From Marinitoga sp. 38H-ov (lineage in GTDB: Bacteria > Thermotogota > Thermotogae > Petrotogales > Petrotogaceae): a stretch of DNA of 64,000 bases. Position numbers and translations under genes: made by a program. The stretch spans positions 41,365 through 105,364 of the forward strand of contig NZ_LNGH01000022.1 in the NCBI RefSeq assembly GCF_011057715.1, written 5' to 3'. Positions 53,468-61,207 of this stretch are shown here, piece after piece. The number at the start of each line of letters is the position of its first letter. The first letter of the stretch is position 1. Under the pieces are notes generated by a model, which was not told where the DNA came from, searched no databases, and saw nothing but the letters and a program-made list of their open reading frames with translations.

Positions 53468-54053
53468 AAAATATCCCTTCCTTTTTTAGAGTTAATTCAA
53501 TAAATTTATGATTATTTAAAGTTCCATGATAAGTAAATATTATTGTTGATCCTTCTAACATCCTATTCTTTAATTCATTAAAGAATATATTTTGTGTTTT
53601 CGTATCAATATGCGAAAGAGTTTCATCAATAACAATTAAATTCCATATATTAGGTATAAAAATTAATGAAAAAATTGTTTTTAAATTTGTTCCCATAGAT
53701 GCTTTATATGGGAATGCAGATAAATCATTTATATTAAGTTTTTTTAAAATATCTTTAAATATATTATCTGAAATACTTATATTATGATAATACATAAATA
53801 ATCGTATATTTTCTTCTAAGGTTAACCAATCTTCATTAAGTGAAAATTCTGGAATATACAAAATTTTTTTTGAATTATTTTTATATATTCCTCCACTAAA
53901 TTCTTCTATATTTGAAATACATCTCAGAAATACACTTTTTCCTATTCCATTATCGCCTTTTAACCAATATATATTATTGTAAAAAGTATAATTAATATTT
54001 TCAAAAATGATTTTATTTCCGTATTTTTTATAACATCCATTAAGCTCAATCAT
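53460..54053 (-). CDS. ABC transporter ATPase of the circular-bacteriocin cluster
   Basis: A 197-residue single ATPase domain. Walker A is GDNGIGKS (near residue 33), the Q-loop region is short, the signature is the degenerate 'ASMGTNLK', Walker B is 'LIVIDETLSHID' and the H-loop His is in 'IFTYHGT'. It corresponds to the As-48D/CirD-type ATPase that powers export and self-protection in circular-bacteriocin systems. It has no fused permease; the adjacent 165-residue membrane proteins are the likely partners. Confidence 0.88.
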   Translation of the reverse strand: MIELNGCYKKYGNKIIFENINYTFYNNIYWLKGDNGIGKSVFLRCISNIEEFSGGIYKNNSKKILYIPEFSLNEDWLTLEENIRLFMYYHNISISDNIFKDILKKLNINDLSAFPYKASMGTNLKTIFSLIFIPNIWNLIVIDETLSHIDTKTQNIFFNELKNRMLEGSTIIFTYHGTLNNHKFIELTLKKEGIFCG

Positions 54054-54069
54054 TTTTATTTTCCTCCTA

Positions 54070-54567
54070 TTAGGATATCAACCCTTCTATAAATCCGCTT
54101 ATAATAATAAAAATAATATTTATCAATAAAACACCTTTATATTTAGAATATATCTTTAAGATCTTGTTATATTTAAATTTATAAAAGTTAAGCATAAGAC
54201 AATAAGATATATATGAATAAATAATATAGTTTGGAAGTTCTATAATAATATGTGGGAAAAGCTTATCAAAAGTATTATATAGACCTATTGATTTTATTCC
54301 AATATAAATTTCCCATGTTATTGAAAATAAATCTATTATCCAAAATAAGGGCATTAAGGGAAATAGAAAAAGATAAGATATAAAATTTTTCAAATTATTT
54401 AAAATAATATTAAAAACTAATTTCAAATTATGTTCTTTCGGTGTTGAATACATATTGTCTGATAAATAAAATATATTATCATAGAAAAATATTAAATAGA
54501 AAAATATTAAAATATAAATCAAAAAGAGATATAATAACAAATAAAGAAAAATATTCTTTTTAAGCAT
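54070..54567 (-). CDS. SpoIIM/DUF95-family membrane protein of the circular-bacteriocin cluster
   Basis: A 165-residue membrane protein with about four helices. The segment 'LFPHIIIELPNYIIY' matches the H-G-x-x-E-x-P signature region of the SpoIIM (DUF95) family, although Gly is replaced. The end 'ISGFIEGLIS' matches the family's final E-x-x-I-T/S helix. A DUF95 protein is a constant member of circular-bacteriocin operons (As-48C, CirC, CclC types) and is needed for maturation or secretion. AAAAGGTG precedes the ATG, five bases after the upstream gene. Confidence 0.8.
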   Translation of the reverse strand: MLKKNIFLYLLLYLFLIYILIFFYLIFFYDNIFYLSDNMYSTPKEHNLKLVFNIILNNLKNFISYLFLFPLMPLFWIIDLFSITWEIYIGIKSIGLYNTFDKLFPHIIIELPNYIIYSYISYCLMLNFYKFKYNKILKIYSKYKGVLLINIIFIIISGFIEGLIS

Positions 54568-54571
54568 GAAT

Positions 54572-55846
54572 TCACCTTTTCTTCATTTTGAATATGTAAT
54601 AATTAGATATCATTTTATGAATATTAAATATATTCAAAGTTACTAAAAATCCAAATTTGAAGATCTCGCCATATATTTTATGATAATTTGGAAATTTCAA
54701 AAAGATTTTACTATACATATCTGGGATTTGGAAGATTATTACTATATATATTATAAATAAAAATAAGAATAAGTGATTTATTTTTTTCTTGTTTTCAAGA
54801 GACTTATTATATGCAAAAACATAAGCTTTTATTATATACCACACTAGTAAAATTAGGTTTATAAAAAATAATAATATATAAAAACTTAAACCTTCGGAAA
54901 ATATTATAAAAAGAAAAAGTAAAAATATAATAGAAGTAAAAATGATTCCTGCTTTCAATTCATATAAATTGAAAAACCAATTTTTATATGGACGTATAGT
55001 GGTTTTAAAAAATATATATTTACTGTATTCTTTATCAAAATTTACAAAATTTTTTTCAAAAGATATTTCTAATTCTGCTAATAATAATATTATTAAAAAA
55101 TATTCTGCAAAATATAGATAAAAAAAATGATAGGTTAGAATTGTTCCAAAAAATATTAATATGAACTCAACATATTCTCTTAATGGCAATCTTTTAAAAA
55201 AAAGTTTTAAAGATATGTATGGAGTAATTTTTTTTGCATGATAAAGGTATTCTGAAAACATTTTATTATGAATAATGGCAATCTTTAATTGTGAAAACCA
55301 TGTTTTATATAAAAATATAATATTTATAATAATAAATGGAATAAAAAATAATGCATCTTGCCTTAAAATATATGATAAATAAAGAAAAACAAAAGTTATA
55401 AGTAAATATTTTTCTGTTTTTGTATATATTTTTATAAAAAACAATGTTATCTGTAATAGAAAATCAATTAATAAAAATACCAATTTTTTATAATCATATG
55501 AATATGATAAAAATAAAATAATTTTTGAAATAATAAATATACTACTAAATGGATTCATTCTAAAAAAAGTAAATGTAACATATTTAATAGCAAGTCTTTT
55601 TGATACTAAATAATGTATATTTTTATATTGTTTTAAAACTGTTATAATATTATAGGAATTATAATTAAACAATAAAAATGAAAAAAATAAAATTGTTATA
55701 AAGCTATTTTTATTAAAGAGATAAAAATATAAAATTAAAGAACTTATAGACATAAGAGTATATATAACAAAAAAAATAAAATAGCTTATAAATGAATCTT
55801 CAACTATTTTAAAATTATTAATCCAAGATTTTATAAGTAATTTAAT
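54572..55846 (-). CDS. Large multi-spanning membrane protein of the circular-bacteriocin cluster
   Basis: About 424 residues with roughly ten to twelve hydrophobic helices and no enzymatic motif, in the position of As-48B/CirB/UblB, the large membrane protein thought to take part in head-to-tail ligation and export. The start is unusual. A perfect AAGGAGGAG at 55853-55861 is followed seven to eight bases later by an in-frame ATT, with no ATG, GTG or TTG nearby. An in-frame ATG at 55897 overlaps the bacteriocin gene by 29 bases but lacks a ribosome site. I use the ATT at 55846. Confidence 0.8.
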   Translation of the reverse strand: MKLLIKSWINNFKIVEDSFISYFIFFVIYTLMSISSLILYFYLFNKNSFITILFFSFLLFNYNSYNIITVLKQYKNIHYLVSKRLAIKYVTFTFFRMNPFSSIFIISKIILFLSYSYDYKKLVFLLIDFLLQITLFFIKIYTKTEKYLLITFVFLYLSYILRQDALFFIPFIIINIIFLYKTWFSQLKIAIIHNKMFSEYLYHAKKITPYISLKLFFKRLPLREYVEFILIFFGTILTYHFFYLYFAEYFLIILLLAELEISFEKNFVNFDKEYSKYIFFKTTIRPYKNWFFNLYELKAGIIFTSIIFLLFLFIIFSEGLSFYILLFFINLILLVWYIIKAYVFAYNKSLENKKKINHLFLFLFIIYIVIIFQIPDMYSKIFLKFPNYHKIYGEIFKFGFLVTLNIFNIHKMISNYYIFKMKKR

Positions 55847-55868
55847 ATTTATCTCCTCCTTAAAAAGA

Positions 55869-56159
55869 TCACCACATAGTTGCATACTTTTTGCCATATT
55901 TTTTAATCATTTTTTTTGCAATTGCAACAAATCCTGCTGTAATTGCACCTGTTCCGATAACTGCGGTAATTATTGAAATAATTATTGAAATAATTGTTGC
56001 TATTGTTGAAAACGTATCAATAATATCTATAACTTTTTTTGCAGCGTATGTTGAAATTCCTAGCGTGGAAGCTAAATTTACATTTGAAAAAACAAAAAAA
56101 CCAATAAAAAAAGTAAGTACTACAAAATTTACCATAAAAAATATACCTTTGTTTTTCAT
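55869..56159 (-). CDS. Circular bacteriocin precursor (AS-48/uberolysin-like)
   Basis: A 96-residue precursor. Residues 1-28 form a hydrophobic leader (MKNKGIFF...SNVN). The predicted mature part, Leu29 to Trp96 (68 residues), begins L-A-S-T-L-G-I and continues with A-A-K-K-V-I-D-I-I-D. This aligns without gaps to the uberolysin N-terminus as I recall it, with about 11 of 20 positions identical. The hydrophobic Ile/Ala/Gly core is followed by a basic helix (A-K-K-M-I-K-K-Y-G-K-K) and a terminal Trp, as in AS-48. Leu-Trp head-to-tail ligation would give the circular product. The ATG at 56159 follows AAGGGGTG; an upstream in-frame extension from 56234 lacks a ribosome site. Confidence 0.88.
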   Translation of the reverse strand: MKNKGIFFMVNFVVLTFFIGFFVFSNVNLASTLGISTYAAKKVIDIIDTFSTIATIISIIISIITAVIGTGAITAGFVAIAKKMIKKYGKKYATMW

Positions 56160-56422
56160 TAAAATACACCCCTTTTTAAATAATATAAGAGAGTTATATA
56201 AATTTTTTCTCTCTATGAAAATAGAATAACTCAATTATTAACGATAATTTTTTTATAAATATTCTTTATTAACTCTATTTTTGACATTTTATTTTTTATA
56301 AGAAATAATATTGTGAATTTTATAACTTAAATTCAAAACAAATATCGATAAATATATTATTTTAATAATTATGTTATTATATAATTATGTTTTAATATTT
56401 TTTTCTTATTTAATCTAAAATA

Positions 56423-56449
56423 ATTTTATCAAAAAAAAAAATATGTCAA
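56423..56449 (-). promoter_or_regulatory. Promoter-like element with T11 spacer, circular-bacteriocin operon
   Basis: Minus strand: TTGACA (56449-56444), a spacer containing T11, then GATAAAATTATT with TAAAAT at 56428-56423, a 15-base gap. The same layout and flanks are found before the radical-SAM peptide locus at 42907-42938, where the gap is 20 bases. It leaves a leader of about 260 bases before the precursor. The whole 406-base gap 56160-56565 holds this element, AT-rich leader sequence and the aminopeptidase terminator; I see no further gene. Confidence 0.6.
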
Positions 56450-56544
56450 TAAATAATGTAAAATTAAAGTGAAATTATAATAAATTTTATTTTTCTTAAA
56501 TTATTTTTGTATTTTATATATAAAAAACACAATATACTATAAAA

Positions 56545-56567
56545 AACTGAGGTTTTCACCCCAGTTT
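56545..56567 (-). terminator. Terminator of the aminopeptidase gene
   Basis: AAACTGGGG, 6-base loop, CCTCAGTTT with one mismatch and a T-rich tail on the minus strand. The stem includes part of the stop codon. Confidence 0.75.
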
Positions 56568-57786
56568 ATATAACCCATTTTCCATTTTTCATTATTCGTT
56601 CTTCTTTTCCATCTTTAATTCCATATACGTTCATTTCTTCATTTCCAATCATAAAATCAACATGTGTAATACTGTTATTTAATCCTGTGTTTTTTAATTC
56701 TTCGTCATTCATATTTTCTCCGTTTTCTACACAAGTTGGGTAAGCTCTTCCAAACGCAAAATGAGATGCAGCATTTTCATCAAATAATGTATTGTAGAAT
56801 ACAACATTTAATTGATAAATAGGTGAATCAACAGGAACTAATGCAACTTCTCCTAAATAACTTGCACCTTCATCTAAAGAAATAGCTTGTTTTAGAATAT
56901 CTTCACCTTTTTCAGCGGTTACTTTGATTATTTTTCCATCTTTGAATTCCATTGTAAATCCATCAATTACATTCCCGCCATACACTAAAGGTTTACTATT
57001 TCTTACATACCCATCCACTTTATCTTTATGTGGTGCGGTAAATACTTCTTCTGTAGGTATATTTGGTAAAAATATAGTTCCATTTTCATTATGTTGAGCG
57101 CCACCAAGCCATTTATGATTTTTAGGTAGTCCAACTTTTAAATTTGTTCCAGGACCTTCATATCTTAAATAATCGTATTGCTTATTATTTAAAAATTCTG
57201 TTGTTTCTTTTAATTTATTTAAATGTTCATTCCATAATTTAACTGGATCATCATAATCATTAATTCTCACTGTTTTTAAAATAGCTTCCCATAAATCGTT
57301 TATTGGATCCGGAGAATTTGGGAATACCTTTTCAGCCCATTTTTTTGAAGGGATTGCAACCACTGACCAACTAACTTTATCTGACATTATATATTTTGAT
57401 ACATCTTTCATAGCATTTTGACGTGTTTTTGAAAAAATTCCTATTTTTTTAGGATCTATAGTTTTTAAAATATCAGGATCTGATCCTATTATACTTAAAA
57501 ATGCTCCGCCTTCATCACAGAAAAATTTTGCCATATCAACTTCCCATTGATGAAATTCTTCTAAATCCTCGTTTTTTGAATGTTTTAGTTTTAAATATAA
57601 CATATAATCATCTGAATATACTGTATAGACTTCTTTAGCTCCAGCTTCATAAGCTTTTTCTGCAATAATTCTAGCAAATTCTGTTCCTTCTATTGTGCTT
57701 CGTATAAACAACCTTTGGCCTGGTTGAATATTTACACCAACCTTAACAGCAAGTTCTGCATACTTCTCTAATAAATGTTTTTCCAT
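56566..57786 (-). CDS. M29-family metallo-aminopeptidase
   Basis: An aminopeptidase of the thermophilic M29 (AmpS/aminopeptidase T) family, 406 residues. The N-terminal 'EKYAELAVKVGVNIQPGQ' is characteristic. Metal-binding Glu/His residues are in 'NIPTEEVFTAPHKDKVDG', 'LDEGASYLGEVALVP' and 'ASHFAFGRAYP', and 'ITHVDFMIGNEEMNVYG' is the C-terminal block. The ATG at 57786 follows AGGAGG; the upstream TTG at 57801 precedes that site. The start overlaps the polymerase stop region, so it is the second gene of a polB operon. Confidence 0.94.
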   Translation of the reverse strand: MEKHLLEKYAELAVKVGVNIQPGQRLFIRSTIEGTEFARIIAEKAYEAGAKEVYTVYSDDYMLYLKLKHSKNEDLEEFHQWEVDMAKFFCDEGGAFLSIIGSDPDILKTIDPKKIGIFSKTRQNAMKDVSKYIMSDKVSWSVVAIPSKKWAEKVFPNSPDPINDLWEAILKTVRINDYDDPVKLWNEHLNKLKETTEFLNNKQYDYLRYEGPGTNLKVGLPKNHKWLGGAQHNENGTIFLPNIPTEEVFTAPHKDKVDGYVRNSKPLVYGGNVIDGFTMEFKDGKIIKVTAEKGEDILKQAISLDEGASYLGEVALVPVDSPIYQLNVVFYNTLFDENAASHFAFGRAYPTCVENGENMNDEELKNTGLNNSITHVDFMIGNEEMNVYGIKDGKEERIMKNGKWVI

Positions 57787-57787
57787 A

Positions 57788-60262
57788 TTATTCCTCCTCA
57801 AATAATTTTAATTGCTCTACTTTTAAAGGATATCCTTCTATTAATTTTATTTTTAAATTCGCTTTTTCTATTAAACTTTTATATTCTGAAAATTGTCTCA
57901 AAGAAGATAAAACTTGTTTTTCAAATAATGTATAATAATCTATTTCAAAATCATTATACAATAATTTTTTAAAATCATCAATATGTTCTCTTTCTATACT
58001 TGCGGAAATATAATAAATATTGTTTTCAGGGGTCTTATTGAAAATATTTTTTATTTTATTATAATATTTATAATTATAATATTTTATATAATAATACAAT
58101 AATCTATCATCATAGTTGAATTTGAAATTATATATTCTTTCCATAAAAATGACAGATCTAATATGATTTGGTAAAGTTCTATAATTTGAGAAATTTTTTC
58201 TTCTAATACTTTTAATCAAAGCAATTTCTTCTATATTTTTCTTTTTAAGATCTAAATATTCATTAATAATATCATTTATAGTTAGTTTTTCATCCAAAGC
58301 TTTTAAAAATAATTTTGTTAATATTTCTTTTATGGCTTCTGGGGTATCTCTTCTTACTATTTCAACACCGTGAGTTATTACTTTTTTATCAAAATCATAT
58401 CCAAAATAACGCTTTTTTACTCCAAAAAAACGCACTCTCTTATATATCTTGTCAACTTCCATATTTAAGGTACAATCTATTTTTTCACTTGTAAATTTAG
58501 TAACAAAATTTTTTCGAAGTTCCTCATTAACATTTTGAGCGATATAATTTCCAATTTCTATAATATCATTTTTAGATAAATTTTCATTACATTCTATATA
58601 GTTAAATGAGCTATCTGTATCAGAATATAATACATGAGTTTTAAAAGAGATATATCTATTGTTTATTTTAACATTTTCAAATAGATGATTATCTAAATAA
58701 GCATTAACGAAACGCAATGCGGATCTAGCAGCAGCTAAAATCGCTAAAGAAACTCTTATGTCATGCAATGCGAATTTTTCTGTTCCTAAGACTCCATAAA
58801 TCGAATTTAAAAGAATTTTATAATTATATTGTTTAATATTATATACTATATGAGATGGGTCACTATTAGGAGTTTTTTTAGCTAATTTTTTATAATACAA
58901 TCTTTCTTTTAATAAATGTTTTACTAATGAAGAGATAATTCCTTTTTTATTTAAAGCAAATTTTAAAGGTAAATATTCATCATTTTCTTCTTCGGATAAT
59001 ATTCTTCCTAAATCAACATGCTTCTCATTATATTTTATATCATATTTTAAAGTTTCTGTAGATATGTTAAAAGTTGATATTATATTTGGATAAAGTGAAG
59101 TAAAATCTAATACAACAACATTGTCATATGTTTTATTTGGTGGAGTTAATACTATAGCTCCAGTAATTTCTAAGTTATTTTTTGGTCGTTCATAATATCT
59201 AAATGTAATTTTATCCTTTAAGATAAATTGTTGAATATAATGTTCGATAGAATTTGATGTTCCAAAAAGTAAATTGAAAGGTATTCTAATTAATGCTTGT
59301 AATGAACAAATTAACCCAATTAGTTTTAACTGTCTTTCCAATTCTACTAATATTTCAACATCACGAAAAATATATTCTAAAAATTTTTCAATATCAGTTT
59401 TATAGTAATTATATCCTTTTATTTCTGTTTTCCCACTAATATTATGATGTTTAGCTATAATGTCTAATTTATATGATGAAGGTTTATCTAACACATATCT
59501 TCTATATAATTCAAGATAATCTATAAGATTAACTCCAGGAATTGAATTATAATATCTCCCATCAATTTGAAATGATTTATGCTTTAGATTAGGTATTGCA
59601 GACATGTTTATTCTGTATTTATTAGATCTTTCTATAATATATGGAATGTCAAAACCGTTTGAATACCAACCTGTAATTATATCTGGTTGATCCTTTTTTA
59701 TTAGTTCAGAAAAATATTTTAAAAGCTCTTTTTCAGAATTAAAAATAAAAATATTAAAATTTTTATTTTTAATATTTATATCAAGATTTTTATTATAAAC
59801 TATTAAAGCAATAAATTCTTTTTTGAATGTATCATAAAATGTAATAGAAATAATGTTTTCATTATAATTTTCAATATTTTCCGAATCAACCTCTATATCT
59901 AAAAACCAAATTTTTTTATCATCAGGATTTTCTGAAATATTTTTATTAAAAATATTCATAATGTCTTTTCCGTAGACATTAATATTCTTTTTTTCCATAT
60001 CTTCTATAATTCTTTTTAACTTATAATATGGAACATCAAGCGTTGTGTTTATTAATCTTTTGCCATATATATCCTTCCAATCAAAATCAACCTCTATATA
60101 ATCTTTTATTCTGTTTTTTAACAGAATTTTTTCTACTTTTATTATTTCATTTTCTTCAAATATTAGGTTAAAGTATTTTTTTTCTTTTTTTAAAGGGGTA
60201 TTTATACCTTCTTTAAAATAGAATTCTTTAGTATTTGGATTTTGCCAGATGGAAGTAATCAT
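57788..60262 (-). CDS. polB: Family B DNA polymerase with proofreading domain and clamp-binding tail
   Basis: An 824-residue family B polymerase. The exonuclease motifs are intact: FLDIEVD (Asp122, Glu124), 'NGFDIPYI' and 'YIFRDVEI'. Polymerase motif A is 'DFTSLYPNII' (near 385), motif B is 'KILLNSIYGVLG', and motif C is YSDTDS (near 546). It ends with QLKLF (817-821), which fits the bacterial beta-clamp-binding consensus QLxLF, rather than an archaeal PCNA motif. Family B enzymes are uncommon in bacteria outside E. coli Pol II relatives; an archaeal or viral origin is possible. AGGAG precedes the ATG. Confidence 0.93.
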   Translation of the reverse strand: MITSIWQNPNTKEFYFKEGINTPLKKEKKYFNLIFEENEIIKVEKILLKNRIKDYIEVDFDWKDIYGKRLINTTLDVPYYKLKRIIEDMEKKNINVYGKDIMNIFNKNISENPDDKKIWFLDIEVDSENIENYNENIISITFYDTFKKEFIALIVYNKNLDINIKNKNFNIFIFNSEKELLKYFSELIKKDQPDIITGWYSNGFDIPYIIERSNKYRINMSAIPNLKHKSFQIDGRYYNSIPGVNLIDYLELYRRYVLDKPSSYKLDIIAKHHNISGKTEIKGYNYYKTDIEKFLEYIFRDVEILVELERQLKLIGLICSLQALIRIPFNLLFGTSNSIEHYIQQFILKDKITFRYYERPKNNLEITGAIVLTPPNKTYDNVVVLDFTSLYPNIISTFNISTETLKYDIKYNEKHVDLGRILSEEENDEYLPLKFALNKKGIISSLVKHLLKERLYYKKLAKKTPNSDPSHIVYNIKQYNYKILLNSIYGVLGTEKFALHDIRVSLAILAAARSALRFVNAYLDNHLFENVKINNRYISFKTHVLYSDTDSSFNYIECNENLSKNDIIEIGNYIAQNVNEELRKNFVTKFTSEKIDCTLNMEVDKIYKRVRFFGVKKRYFGYDFDKKVITHGVEIVRRDTPEAIKEILTKLFLKALDEKLTINDIINEYLDLKKKNIEEIALIKSIRRKNFSNYRTLPNHIRSVIFMERIYNFKFNYDDRLLYYYIKYYNYKYYNKIKNIFNKTPENNIYYISASIEREHIDDFKKLLYNDFEIDYYTLFEKQVLSSLRQFSEYKSLIEKANLKIKLIEGYPLKVEQLKLFEEE

Positions 60263-60317
60263 TTCTTCAACTCCTGTATGGTATAATATAATTATATATT
60301 AAGAAAGAGGTGATGAT

Positions 60318-60629
60318 ATGGAATTAATTAAATATGATTCTTTGGATAGAATACCAAATATAAATTTTGATGGTAGAAAATTATTTTCATCAAAAAAAAT
60401 CGAACTGGTATTAATTAGTTTGGAACCAGGGGAATTTGTGAAAAAACATTCTACGCCATTTGATGCAATATTTTTTATTTCAAAGGGAAAAGGTATAGTT
60501 GAATTTGAAAATGAAGATCTATCCGTAAATGAAAATGATATGGTATTTTGTGATAAAAATTTAGAACATGGTTTAATAAATAATTCTAATGATAAGTTTA
60601 ATGTTTTAGTTATAAAAATATTAGAATAG
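60318..60629 (+). CDS. Small cupin-domain protein
   Basis: A 103-residue single-domain cupin. 'LEPGEFVKKHSTPFDAIFFISKGKG' and 'NENDMVFCDKNLEHGLIN' carry the two cupin motifs, with His and Glu/Asp positions for metal binding partly kept (H-S-T...; E-H-G). Substrate unknown; such proteins are often sugar- or metabolite-binding regulators. TGGTATAAT at 60279-60287 provides a likely extended -10. It lies nine bases upstream of the exonuclease gene. Confidence 0.78.
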   Translation: MELIKYDSLDRIPNINFDGRKLFSSKKIELVLISLEPGEFVKKHSTPFDAIFFISKGKGIVEFENEDLSVNENDMVFCDKNLEHGLINNSNDKFNVLVIKILE

Positions 60630-60637
60630 GTGGAATA

Positions 60638-61186
60638 ATGATTGAATTATTAAAAAATAACGAATTTTGTGTTTTGGATACCGAAACAACAGGACTTAAT
60701 CCTCAAAATGGGGATAGAATTATAGAAATAGCTATTTATGATATTATAACTGAAAAAAATGATTATTATGTTAAAGGGAAATTTGTCACATATGTTAATC
60801 CTGAAAGAGAAATACCTTATTTTATTACTAAAATGACAGGAATAACTGATTTTCATGTATTAGGGGCTCCACGTTTTTTTGAAATAGCAGACAATTTATT
60901 AAAATTTTTAAACAATAAAATTCTTGTGATACAAAATGTGGGGTTTGATATGAAGTTTTTAAATAATGAATTAAGGTTATGTGGATATGATTCATTAAAA
61001 AACAAAACAGTTGATACTGTATTATTATCTAGAAAAATTTTCAGAACTGAAAGAAGGCATAATCTAGATTCAATTGCTGAAAGACTAAATATAAGAAAGA
61101 AAGTTAATAGGCATTCTGCTGAAGGTGATGTTATAATTACAACTGAGGCTTTTGTTAAAATGAGAAATATAATAATAAACAGCTGA
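60638..61186 (+). CDS. DEDDh-family 3'-5' exonuclease (DnaQ/PolC-epsilon-like)
   Basis: A 182-residue exonuclease. ExoI is 'CVLDTETTGLNPQNGDRIIEIA' in two parts (D-T-E), ExoII is 'VIQNVGFDMKFL' (Asp kept, the usual His before Asn replaced by Gln), and ExoIII is 'RHSAEGDVIIT' (His and Asp). It could proofread for, or process DNA or RNA with, the polymerases. Its neighbour across a divergent promoter is the family B polymerase. Its last codons lie within a terminator hairpin shared with ispG. Confidence 0.88.
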   Translation: MIELLKNNEFCVLDTETTGLNPQNGDRIIEIAIYDIITEKNDYYVKGKFVTYVNPEREIPYFITKMTGITDFHVLGAPRFFEIADNLLKFLNNKILVIQNVGFDMKFLNNELRLCGYDSLKNKTVDTVLLSRKIFRTERRHNLDSIAERLNIRKKVNRHSAEGDVIITTEAFVKMRNIIINS

Positions 61187-61207
61187 AAAAATTCAGCTGT
61201 TTATTAT
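61172..61207. terminator. Bidirectional terminator overlapping both convergent gene ends
   Basis: A perfect 16-bp stem (ATAATAAACAGCTGAA and its complement) around a 4-base loop contains both stop codons. It is followed by T-rich DNA in both directions. Confidence 0.9.

Noticed and set aside
55891..56229. A 112-codon plus-strand frame opposite the bacteriocin precursor
   Set aside because: It is the complement of the repetitive Ile/Ala codons of the precursor; the minus strand has the ribosome site, leader and family resemblance.
56160..56234. Longer form of the bacteriocin precursor starting at 56234
   Set aside because: The extension has no ribosome site and is not hydrophobic leader-like; AAGGGGTG before 56159 fits much better.
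52929..56565. A separate small basic immunity peptide as in AS-48 or carnocyclin clusters
   Set aside because: I looked at both strands in the gaps and found no short ORF with a ribosome site; immunity is more likely carried by the membrane proteins or ATPase.
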